This document shows, in pieces, positions 1 through 5,916 of a stretch of 6,238 nucleotides of DNA. Under the pieces are notes generated by a model that saw only the letters and a list, made by a program, of their open reading frames with translations, did not search any database and had not been told where the DNA came from. The translations under genes and the position numbers were made by a program. This DNA comes from Erythrobacter donghaensis. Lineage in GTDB: Bacteria; Pseudomonadota; Alphaproteobacteria; Sphingomonadales; Sphingomonadaceae. Position 1 is the first letter of the stretch. Every line of letters starts with the position of its first letter. The DNA lies in assembly GCF_001557325.1 (NCBI RefSeq), contig NZ_LSJS01000197.1:1-6238 (forward strand). The letters run 5' to 3'.

Positions 1-620
1 ATCCCCGCCAGCGCCGAGGCCAGCGCCTGCCCGGGGCTCCCGGCGCGGATGCACGGGTTCACCCCCTCGGGCAGGGCCATGCCGGGCCAGTCGATCCATG
101 CCTCGCGGTAGCTCGGCGCGGCGACCGTCACGCGCATCGCGGGGGCGAGCTGGACGCCCATGAGATCGCCCGGCCCGTCGGCCAAGCGGATCGCGATATC
201 GAGGTTGGCCTCGGTGAAGTCGGCATGCTCGTCGGGGGCGAGGATGTACTGCACCCCCGGAGTGCCCGCCTGGAACACCGCGAGGCGCGGGGCGAGCCAC
301 TCGGCGTAGAACTCGCGCGGGACGGCGATGGTGTAGCGGTCGGAGGCCTGCCCGGCCTGCATCGCGGCGACGCTCTCCTCGAAACGCAGGAAGCCCTCGC
401 GCAAGGGGTCGAGCCCGGCCTCGCCCTCGGGTGTGAGTTCGAGGCCCTTGGAGGTGCGGCGGAACAGGACGACGCCGAGCACGTCCTCGAGCGCGCGGAT
501 CTGCTGCCCGACCGCGGCGGGGGTGACAGCGAGCTCGTCCGCGGCGCGGGTGAAGGAGAGGTGCCGGGCGGCAGCGTCGAACACGCGCAGGGCGTTGAGG
601 GGCAGGTGGGTGCGCTTCAC
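1..620 (-). CDS. LysR-family transcriptional regulator, GcvA-like, C-terminus cut by the window edge
   Basis: A DNA-binding regulator; 206 residues are visible and the rest lies left of the window. Residues about 5-64 form the LysR winged helix-turn-helix: LPLNALRVFDAAARHLSFTR opens it, followed by AADELAVTPAAVGQQIRALE and the wing LFRRTSKGLELTPEG. This opening is typical of the GcvA/AmpR branch. From about residue 94 (DRYTIAVPREFYAEWLAPRL) the effector-binding periplasmic-binding-protein-like domain begins, with the usual DIAIRLADG motif at 141-149. LysR proteins are normally near 300 residues, so roughly a third is missing. The chosen start is GTG at 620, which places LPLNAL at residues 6-11 as the family expects. 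The only upstream signal is a weak AGG, and an in-frame TTG at 656 is an alternative. It begins 39 nt after the apaG stop on the same strand, so it may share that transcript. Its targets cannot be told from this window; the usual divergent partner of a LysR gene is not present upstream. Confidence 0.93.
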   Translation of the reverse strand, partial: MKRTHLPLNALRVFDAAARHLSFTRAADELAVTPAAVGQQIRALEDVLGVVLFRRTSKGLELTPEGEAGLDPLREGFLRFEESVAAMQAGQASDRYTIAVPREFYAEWLAPRLAVFQAGTPGVQYILAPDEHADFTEANLDIAIRLADGPGDLMGVQLAPAMRVTVAAPSYREAWIDWPGMALPEGVNPCIRAGSPGQALASALAG

Positions 621-659
621 GTGCCTGCGATTAGGACGCGGCGCGCCGACCCGCAAGAC

Positions 660-1073
660 CTACCGCGGCGTGCGGCCCTCGGCGGTCTCGGGCGCGGTGA
701 GCGGGAAGAAGGGGATGCGCACCTCGCAGCGCTCCCCGTCGGCGCGCTCGAAGGTGTAGAAGCCCTCCATCGACCCGAAGGGCGTCGTCAGCGGGCAGCC
801 CGAGACATAGTCGTGGCTCTGGCCGGGCTGGAGCAGCGGCTGTTCGCCCACCACGCCCTCGCCGTCGACATGGTTGACCATCCCGCGCCCGTCGGTGATG
901 CGCCAGTGGCGGGTGCGCAGGCGAAGCGGCTCGTGCGAGGCGTTCTCGATGCGGATATGATAGACCCAGAACCACTTGCCCGCCTCCGGATGCGACTGCT
1001 CCGGCAGGTAGTTGACGGCGACCCTCACGGTGACCCCGTCGGTGGTGGCGGCGTGCTGGAAGAATTCTTTCAT
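660..1073 (-). CDS. apaG: ApaG family protein (Co2+/Mg2+ efflux-associated name)
   Basis: A 137-residue single-domain protein with the ApaG immunoglobulin-like fold; the Escherichia coli protein is about 125 residues. Family signatures are clear: FWVYHIRIENASHEPLRLRT at about 35-54, RHWRITDGRG at 55-64, GEGVVGEQPLL at 71-81, SGCPLTTPFGSMEGFYTF at 91-108, and the closing IPFFPL at 120-125. Mutants of the enteric gene were linked to cobalt sensitivity, hence the usual product name, but the biochemical role remains unsettled. The ATG at 1073 is chosen because GAAGGG lies 4 nt upstream and the protein then begins where the family does. The frame stays open further upstream but would run into the peptidase gene. 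It follows the peptidase by 142 nt and precedes the LysR gene by 39 nt. From general recall, apaG is often found near metZ in alphaproteobacteria; here two genes separate them. Confidence 0.95.
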   Translation of the reverse strand: MKEFFQHAATTDGVTVRVAVNYLPEQSHPEAGKWFWVYHIRIENASHEPLRLRTRHWRITDGRGMVNHVDGEGVVGEQPLLQPGQSHDYVSGCPLTTPFGSMEGFYTFERADGERCEVRIPFFPLTAPETAEGRTPR

Positions 1074-1215
1074 GTCGCCCTTCAGGTTAGCGATTCTTCG
1101 CCGGGTCACAAGAGCAGCAACGCGCTTAATCCCGGCTGTATCCCGCAACTCGTCGCGATTTCGCCGAAGCCGGGGTCGAGCGGCGCCGGATCGACAATCG
1201 CGAAGCGCTGATCGC
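1074..1215. other. Intergenic gap between the S9 peptidase and apaG, with an imperfect inverted repeat
   Basis: This 142 nt gap has no convincing gene. An inverted repeat CGCGATT (1154-1160) / AATCGCG (1196-1202) encloses a second one, GTCGA (1175-1179) / TCGAC (1191-1195). In the minus-strand transcript it would fold just after the peptidase stop. No T-run follows it in the direction of transcription, so it is not a standard intrinsic terminator. It could be a weak terminator, an RNA-stabilising hairpin, or chance in GC-rich DNA. I found no convincing -35/-10 pair for apaG. Confidence 0.35.
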
Positions 1216-3324
1216 TCAGGGCGTCGCCGGAGCCGCGCCCTTGTCCGCCGCCGGTCCGGCCTCGCCCGCAGCCACTGTCTCGGCCACCGCCCCCCCGGGC
1301 GCGGCATCGGCGGGGTTGTGCCTGGCGAGGAAGGCGTCGAGCGCCTCGTACCAGGCCTGCGCGCTTTCGGGCTTGGAGAAGCTGTGCCCCTCGTCCTCGA
1401 TCACCAGCGTCTGCGGCGGCACCGGGGCGCTGCGGCTGGCCTTCTCGAAGAGGTTGTACTGGCTCATCGGGACGATGGTGTCGGTGGTCCCCTGCGCGAG
1501 CAGCACCGGGCGCGAGAGCTGGCCGGCGAGGCGATAGGGCGACACGGCATCGAGATCGAAGGTCTTCTCCCCGCGCACCCGCGCCTGCCATGACTTGCTC
1601 GCCTTAGAGGTGAGGTAGCGGTTGTCGTAGCGCAGCATCTTGTTCCAGTCGGTCACCCCAGCCCAACTCGCCGCGCAGCGGTAGCGTTCGGGATTGCGCA
1701 GCACCGCCCACAGCGCCGCATAGCCGCCATAGGACGCGCCCACCACGCAGACGCGCTTGGGATCGGCGATTCCCTCCTTCACCGCCCAGTCCATCGCATC
1801 GTCTATGTCGTCCTGCATGCCGCGTCCGACCTGGCCCGCACCGAGCTGGTAGAAGGCGTCGCCATAGCCGCCCGAGCCGCGGAAATTGGGCTGGAGCACA
1901 GCGTAGCCGCGGTTGGCGAGCAGCTGCACCTCGTCGTTGTATTCGAGCTTGTCGCGCACCCCGAACGGCCCGCCGTGCGGCATCACGATCAGCGGCAGGT
2001 TCTTCGGCTCGCGCCCGCGCGGGAGCGTGAGGTAGCCGCGGATCACCGTGCCGTCGCGCGCGGTGTACTGCATCGGCTTGGGAGCCGAGAGCGTGCGGAA
2101 ATCGATCTCCGGGCGGTATTGCGCGATTTCCTGCATATGCTTGGCAGCGGGATCGAACATGTAGAGCACGCCCGGATCGTTCTCCTGCCCGGCATAGACC
2201 AGCATGCGCGAATCATTGTCCGCGCGGCTCACGATCCACACCTCGCCCGTGCCCAGCGCCTTCCTCAGCGCACGGTACTGCTTGGCGACCTCGGGATCGA
2301 ACCAGTGCACCTCGTCGCGGTCGGCGGTGAAGTAGGCGGCGTAGGGCTTGCCCTTCCTGAGCGTCACGCTATCGATGTCCCAGTCGGGATGCTCGAACAC
2401 GGTCTCGATCACCTGACGGGTGGCGAAGTTGAAGCGCCTGAGGCCGACCCGGCCATTCTCGCCCGGGGCGAGCACATAGCCCTCGTCCGATCCGGTGACG
2501 ATCTGGAGCGTATCGAAATAGTCGTCCTCGGCCCCCTCCCGGATCTTCGCCACCAGCTTCAGCTCGTCGGCCGCGCTGGCGCGGTAGTAGACCCGGAGCT
2601 TGCCCTCGTACCAGCCGGTGCCCATGCGCACCACGCCGTCATCGTCGGTGGTCCAGTTCCAGACCCCTTCGCGCGACGACTGGACGGTGGTGATCTTGCC
2701 ATCGGGCTTCAACTCGTGGCGCTGCACCGAGGGGTAATCGTAGACCGTCTGCTGGATCGCGACGAGGACGTAGGAGCCGTCCTTGGCGATGTGGACCACG
2801 TTGTCCGCCTCGAGCACCTTGGAGCGCGAGAACAGGCGGGTCATGGCGCCGGAGGCGAGCTCGACCAGTATCAGCCGGGTGTAACGGGCGTCCTCGTCGA
2901 AGAACTTGCCGGGGGTGGAGACGCCGAGGAGCAGCTTGTCGTTGGTCACCCAGGTGTACCACGAAAGCTCGTCCGTCGGATCCGCGAGCAGCGCGCGCAC
3001 CATCTTGCCCGAGGCCGTTTCGGTGATGACGAAAGTCGTCTTGCCCTTGTTCTCGCGCATGAAGGCCAACATCGACCCGTCGGGCGAAAGCTGGGTGTTC
3101 CAGAAGGCCGGACGCTTGGCGAAGTGGCCCGCTGGGATGCGCGGCGGCGGAGTCTCGGCGGTGGCGGCGGCGGGGGCCGCGGGGGCCGCGGCCGGAGCGG
3201 AAGGGACGGCGGACGGCAGGGTCGCCGTGGCAGGCGGCGCTCCCTCCTGCGCGCCCGCCGTGGCGGCAGCGAAGCTCAGGCCGGCAGCCAGTGCCAGCCC
3301 GGCGACAAACCGGAAGAGTCCCAT
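1216..3324 (-). CDS. Secreted S9-family prolyl oligopeptidase (dipeptidyl/acylaminoacyl-peptidase-like)
   Basis: A 702-residue serine peptidase predicted to act in the periplasm. Residues 1-25 are a signal peptide: FRFVAGLALAAGLSFAA is hydrophobic and AGA at 23-25 is a signal peptidase I site. A low-complexity Ala/Pro linker covers about 28-62. Residues about 65-410 are the beta-propeller region, with repeated blade-like motifs such as LSPDGSMLAFMR (79-90). The C-terminal alpha/beta hydrolase domain starts near 415 (YTARDGTVIRGYLTLP). Its oxyanion HGGP is at 450-453 and the nucleophile is Ser531 in GASYGG. The likely acid is Asp615 in GTTDTIVP and the base His647 in EDEGHSF, so the triad is intact. 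A further Ala/Gly/Pro-rich tail runs from 672 to 702. Family members cleave short peptides from the N-terminus or after proline; the exact specificity cannot be read from sequence. The ATG at 3324 has AAGGGG 4 nt upstream and gives the complete signal peptide. It lies 93 nt after the isomerase gene. Confidence 0.95.
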   Translation of the reverse strand: MGLFRFVAGLALAAGLSFAAATAGAQEGAPPATATLPSAVPSAPAAAPAAPAAATAETPPPRIPAGHFAKRPAFWNTQLSPDGSMLAFMRENKGKTTFVITETASGKMVRALLADPTDELSWYTWVTNDKLLLGVSTPGKFFDEDARYTRLILVELASGAMTRLFSRSKVLEADNVVHIAKDGSYVLVAIQQTVYDYPSVQRHELKPDGKITTVQSSREGVWNWTTDDDGVVRMGTGWYEGKLRVYYRASAADELKLVAKIREGAEDDYFDTLQIVTGSDEGYVLAPGENGRVGLRRFNFATRQVIETVFEHPDWDIDSVTLRKGKPYAAYFTADRDEVHWFDPEVAKQYRALRKALGTGEVWIVSRADNDSRMLVYAGQENDPGVLYMFDPAAKHMQEIAQYRPEIDFRTLSAPKPMQYTARDGTVIRGYLTLPRGREPKNLPLIVMPHGGPFGVRDKLEYNDEVQLLANRGYAVLQPNFRGSGGYGDAFYQLGAGQVGRGMQDDIDDAMDWAVKEGIADPKRVCVVGASYGGYAALWAVLRNPERYRCAASWAGVTDWNKMLRYDNRYLTSKASKSWQARVRGEKTFDLDAVSPYRLAGQLSRPVLLAQGTTDTIVPMSQYNLFEKASRSAPVPPQTLVIEDEGHSFSKPESAQAWYEALDAFLARHNPADAAPGGAVAETVAAGEAGPAADKGAAPATP

Positions 3325-3417
3325 AGCGCCCCTTGCGTCCCCTGAAGCGTAGTCGATTCGCCAAGCCTATGATTTCAGACGAGGCTGGCAAGGGGGTTGC
3401 GACGAGCGACCGGCATC
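3325..3417. other. Gap upstream of the S9 peptidase, possible weak promoter
   Basis: A 93 nt gap holding the peptidase ribosome-binding site (AAGGGG, 3329-3334). Read on the minus strand, TTGCCA (3386-3391) and TAGGCT (3364-3369) are separated by 16 nt and could be a poor sigma-70-type promoter. The match is weak and would be expected by chance fairly often. No terminator hairpin with a T-run is visible after the isomerase gene, so read-through from upstream is equally possible. Confidence 0.25.
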
Positions 3418-4038
3418 TCAGCCCTTGGCGAGCAGTTCCTCGATCTGGCCGAGGCGCTCCTTGCCGAAGAACATCTCGGTGGTCCCGCCACGCGGACCGA
3501 CGAACATCGTCGGAATGCCGAAAGCCCCGCGCGCGACCGCCGCATCGGTGTTGGCAACGAGGCCCTGCTTGACGTCATCGGTCTGCGCGCGGGCGAAGAG
3601 ATCGGCCGCGTCGAACCCAGCCGCCGTCAGCACCGCGCCGATCGCTTGCGGAGAGGCGATGTCGAGCCCGTCCTCCCAGATCGGGCGCAGCAGGCTCTCC
3701 ACGAACTGCACCCCGCGCCCGTCCTGATCGGCGGCGAACAGCATGCGCTGGAGCGTAATCGAATTGAACGGGAACTGCGGGTGGAGGCGATACTTGCCGA
3801 GGCCGTGCTTCGCGATGAAGCGTTGCATCTCGAGCATCGCATATTCGTTCTTGCCCTTGACCTCGGCGTCGCGGATCATCGGCGGGGCATTGCCGGTGAG
3901 CCTGTGCATGCCCCCGAGGAAGACGGGGATCACGTCGAGCTCGGCCTCGTAGCGGTTCAGCAATTCGCGTAGCGGCCACCAGATCAGGTAGGCGTTGGGC
4001 GAGACGAAATCGAAGACGAGTTCAACGCGTTTGGCCAT
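3418..4038 (-). CDS. 2-hydroxychromene-2-carboxylate isomerase-like protein, DsbA/GST-kappa fold
   Basis: A complete 206-residue cytoplasmic protein, the family's usual length of about 200, without signal peptide. The thioredoxin-like start is VELVFDFVSPNAYL (5-18). Ser13 takes the position of the active-site serine that binds glutathione sulfur in HCCA isomerase and GST-kappa enzymes. FPFNSITLQR (89-98) and the late GIPTMFVG (174-181), with its cis-proline Pro176, and FFGKERL (190-196) are family hallmarks. The family type enzyme performs glutathione-dependent isomerisation in naphthalene breakdown. No other aromatic-degradation gene is here, so the real substrate is unknown and a general glutathione-linked or oxidoreductase role is equally plausible. 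There is no CxxC motif, which argues against a disulfide oxidase. The start at 4038 has GAGGA (4048-4052) 9 nt upstream, and that signal overlaps the metZ stop codon, so translation is probably coupled to metZ. Confidence 0.9.
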   Translation of the reverse strand: MAKRVELVFDFVSPNAYLIWWPLRELLNRYEAELDVIPVFLGGMHRLTGNAPPMIRDAEVKGKNEYAMLEMQRFIAKHGLGKYRLHPQFPFNSITLQRMLFAADQDGRGVQFVESLLRPIWEDGLDIASPQAIGAVLTAAGFDAADLFARAQTDDVKQGLVANTDAAVARGAFGIPTMFVGPRGGTTEMFFGKERLGQIEELLAKG

Positions 4039-4050
4039 TGGCGGAAGTCC

Positions 4051-5268
4051 TCAAATGCCCGCCGCAGCGAGCGCCTGGTCCATGTCCTCGGTGAGGTCGG
4101 CGATGTCCTCGAGCCCCACGTTGATCCGCAGGAGCCCCTCGGTCACGCCCATCGCCGCGCGGGCCTCCTCGCCCATGTTGGCGTGGGTGGTCGAGGCGGG
4201 GTGGCACATCAGCGAGCGCGCGTCGCCGATGTTGTTCGAGATGTCGATCAGCTCGAGCGCGTCGAGCACCGCGAAGGCCTTGGCGCGGGTGCCGACGTCG
4301 AAGGCGAAGATCGGACCCGTCGCCTCCATCTGCGCGAGCACGAGGTTGTGGCGCGGGTGGCTGGGAAGGCCGGGGTGGAGCATGTGCCCGCCCGCCCTCG
4401 TCACCCGCGGCTCGAGGAATTCGCCCAGCGTCACGGCGCTGCGGCTCTGGGCATGGGCGCGCAAGGGCAGCGTCTCGAGGCCCTTCAGCACCACCCAGGC
4501 GTTGAAGGCACTGAGCGTCGGGCCGGTGTTGCGCTGGAAGGGCATCAGCACCTCGTCGATCCACTGCTTGCTCGCACAGATCGCGCCCGCCAGCACGCGG
4601 CCCTGCCCGTCCATCAGCTTGGTCGCGCTATAGGCCACCACGTCCGCGCCGAACTCCATCGGGCGCTGCAACACGGGCGAGGCGAAGGCGTTGTCGACCA
4701 CGGTGATGATCCCGTGCGCGCGGGCGAGGCTGCAGACGTAAGCAAGGTCGACGATATCGAGCGTCGGGTTGGCCGGGGTCTCGAAGAAGAACACCTTGGT
4801 GTTCGGCCGGATCGCGGCTTCCCACGCGGCATTGTCGGCGCTGTCGATGATCGTCACCTCGATCCCGAAGCGCGGCAGCAGGTGGTCGCACAGCCAGCGG
4901 CAGCTGCCGAAGGCGGCGCGCGCGGCGACGATGTGGTCGCCCGCCGAAAGCTGGCACAGGAGCGCGGCGGTCATCGCCGCCATCCCGGTCGCCTGGGCGC
5001 GGCAGGCCTCGGCCCCCTCCATCAGCGCGATGCGCTCTTCCAGCATCGCAACGGTCGGGTTCTGGAGGCGCGAATAGGTCATGCCCTGCGCGGCGCCCGC
5101 GAACCGGTCGGCGACGGTCTGCGCGTCGTCGTAGGTGTAGCCCGAGGAGAGGAACAGCGCCTCGCTGGTCTCGCCATGTTCGGAGCGCCAGGTGCCGCCG
5201 CGCAGCGCGCGGGTTGCGGGACGCCAGCCGTTGGTGGCGGCGCGGTCCATGCCGGTGGTCTTCTTCAT
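4051..5268 (-). CDS. metZ: O-succinylhomoserine sulfhydrylase
   Basis: A 405-residue PLP enzyme of the Cys/Met metabolism family. It converts an activated homoserine (usually O-succinylhomoserine) and sulfide to homocysteine, the direct-sulfhydrylation route to methionine. The PLP lysine is Lys217 in YSATKLMDGQGRVLAG (213-228); SATKxxDGQGR is characteristic of the MetZ branch. Supporting sites are YSRLQNPT (65-72), whose Tyr and Arg contact the cofactor phosphate of the neighbouring subunit; Asp192 in VDNAF, which pairs with the pyridine nitrogen; and ETPANPTLDIVD (163-174). The C-terminal LLRINVGLEDIADL (379-392) is the usual family ending. The ATG at 5268 is preferred over one at 5304 because AGAGG (5276-5280) lies 7 nt upstream and the longer form would overlap the tetR end. 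MetZ versus MetY or a cystathionine synthase rests on motif style, and acyl-group preference cannot be proved by eye. It sits 10 nt after tetR. Confidence 0.93.
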   Translation of the reverse strand: MKKTTGMDRAATNGWRPATRALRGGTWRSEHGETSEALFLSSGYTYDDAQTVADRFAGAAQGMTYSRLQNPTVAMLEERIALMEGAEACRAQATGMAAMTAALLCQLSAGDHIVAARAAFGSCRWLCDHLLPRFGIEVTIIDSADNAAWEAAIRPNTKVFFFETPANPTLDIVDLAYVCSLARAHGIITVVDNAFASPVLQRPMEFGADVVAYSATKLMDGQGRVLAGAICASKQWIDEVLMPFQRNTGPTLSAFNAWVVLKGLETLPLRAHAQSRSAVTLGEFLEPRVTRAGGHMLHPGLPSHPRHNLVLAQMEATGPIFAFDVGTRAKAFAVLDALELIDISNNIGDARSLMCHPASTTHANMGEEARAAMGVTEGLLRINVGLEDIADLTEDMDQALAAAGI

Positions 5269-5278
5269 GCGAGCGCCT

Positions 5279-5842
5279 CTAGGCTTCGAGCAGCCCGCCC
5301 GCAAGCAGGCCTTGGAGCGCGGTGTCGCGGTGGCCGACCGCGGCGAGCATCATTGCCCCCTCGATCACGGTGAGCATGAAGCGCGCAGCCCCCGCAGGGT
5401 CGGGGTCGCCCGCAGGCATGTGGCCCTCGAGCCAGACCAGCAGCTCGCCGACCATCGCCTCGGCCGCCGGGAGGAACCCCGGCAGGCCCCGCGCCGCGCC
5501 GCCGACGATCTCCCACCAAAGCTGCATGAAGGGCTGGAAGGCGGGATCGGCGTTCTGCTCGAGAATCCGGGCCATCAGCGCCTGGCGGGTCGCGGGCCGC
5601 TCGCCCTCGGCCAGCACCGCATCGAGGCCCGCCGCATAGAGCCCCGCGACATGCGAGAGCAGGTCGATGATCAGCCGCTCCTTGGTCCCGAAATGGTAGA
5701 GCAGCATCCGGTCCGACGTGCCCGCCGCCTGCGCCAGCGGCCTGAGGCTCGCCTGTCCCAACCCGTGGACGAGCACATGCCCGGTCAGCAACGGCAACAG
5801 GCTTTCTTTCGACATCGGCGGCTTTTTTGCGCGGGGCTTCAT
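5279..5842 (-). CDS. TetR-family transcriptional repressor
   Basis: A 187-residue DNA-binding regulator of ordinary TetR length. The N-terminal helix-turn-helix spans about residues 15-60: LGQASLRPLAQAAGTSDRML is followed by LYHFGTKERLIIDLL, where YHF-x-TKE-x-L is the classic TetR recognition-helix ending. The rest (about 65-187) is the helical ligand-binding and dimerisation domain; its ligand cannot be predicted. The head is basic (MKPRAKKPP). ATG at 5842 is taken as start, but neither it nor ATG at 5815 has a Shine-Dalgarno sequence. An ATG at 5890 would place the inverted repeats inside the coding region and is less likely. The stop TAG at 5279-5281 overlaps the metZ ribosome-binding site, so the two are probably cotranscribed. 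Palindromic repeats directly upstream suggest autoregulation and control of the divergent membrane protein gene. Confidence 0.93.
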   Translation of the reverse strand: MKPRAKKPPMSKESLLPLLTGHVLVHGLGQASLRPLAQAAGTSDRMLLYHFGTKERLIIDLLSHVAGLYAAGLDAVLAEGERPATRQALMARILEQNADPAFQPFMQLWWEIVGGAARGLPGFLPAAEAMVGELLVWLEGHMPAGDPDPAGAARFMLTVIEGAMMLAAVGHRDTALQGLLAGGLLEA

Positions 5843-5845
5843 GGC

Positions 5846-5881
5846 GCGCTTGTAGCGGCGTGAAGGCCTTGCTACAAGCGC
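5846..5881. promoter_or_regulatory. Probable TetR operator, outer inverted repeat with 11-bp arms
   Basis: GCGCTTGTAGC (5846-5856) and GCTACAAGCGC (5871-5881) are perfect inverted arms of 11 bp around a 14-nt centre. The left arm ends 3 nt before the tetR start codon, so a bound protein would cover the start of the transcript. It shares the TGTAGC/GCTACA half-site with the adjacent repeat at 5882-5899. Position and symmetry fit a TetR-family binding site; assignment to this regulator is inference. Confidence 0.7.
5849..5877 (-). promoter_or_regulatory. Candidate tetR promoter giving a leaderless transcript
   Basis: On the minus strand TTGTAG (5872-5877) and TACAAG (5849-5854) are separated by exactly 17 nt. 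The matches to TTGACA and TATAAT are moderate (3 and 4 of 6). Transcription would begin within a base or two of the ATG at 5842, which fits the missing Shine-Dalgarno sequence. Both hexamers lie in the arms of the outer inverted repeat, so repressor binding would block them. The assignment is tentative because the hexamers are also operator half-sites. Confidence 0.35.
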
Positions 5882-5899
5882 ATGTAGCAAATGCTACAT
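5882..5899. promoter_or_regulatory. Probable TetR operator, inner inverted repeat with 7-bp arms
   Basis: ATGTAGC (5882-5888) and GCTACAT (5893-5899) are perfect inverted arms around AAAT, giving an 18-bp palindrome-like site, a typical TetR operator size. It begins at the base after the outer repeat ends and lies 17 nt before the ATG of the plus-strand gene, where it would overlap that gene's promoter. The half-site at 5883-5888 also pairs with GCTACA at 5871-5876, so alternative pairings between sites are possible. Confidence 0.72.
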
Positions 5900-5916
5900 A
5901 TTCGGAGAATACCACC

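Noticed and set aside
225..1211. 328-codon plus-strand open frame over lysR and apaG
   Set aside because: It is antisense to two recognisable genes and crosses their boundary; composition is that of a shadow frame.
1106..1218. Possible small minus-strand gene between the peptidase and apaG (ending near 1106)
   Set aside because: The frame reads through the gap only as the tail of a longer shadow frame inside the peptidase gene, with no start and ribosome-binding site of its own.
3160..3204. GC-rich run with short repeats as a structural or regulatory element
   Set aside because: It encodes the Ala/Pro linker of the peptidase; repeated GCC/GCG codons explain the pattern.
1975..3345. 456-codon open frame on the plus strand, antisense to the peptidase
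   Set aside because: Its product is rich in Arg, Gly, His and Val with no recognisable domain, and the opposite strand encodes a complete S9 peptidase with signal peptide and triad. It is a shadow of GC-rich codon bias.
5269..5278. SAM riboswitch upstream of metZ
   Set aside because: SAM-II-type leaders are known upstream of methionine genes in alphaproteobacteria, but only 10 nt separate tetR and metZ, leaving no space for one, and the longer gaps show no such element.
4183..5373. 396-codon plus-strand open frame over metZ and the end of tetR
   Set aside because: Low-complexity Arg/Gly/His-rich translation spanning two real genes; no domain and no plausible ribosome-binding site context.
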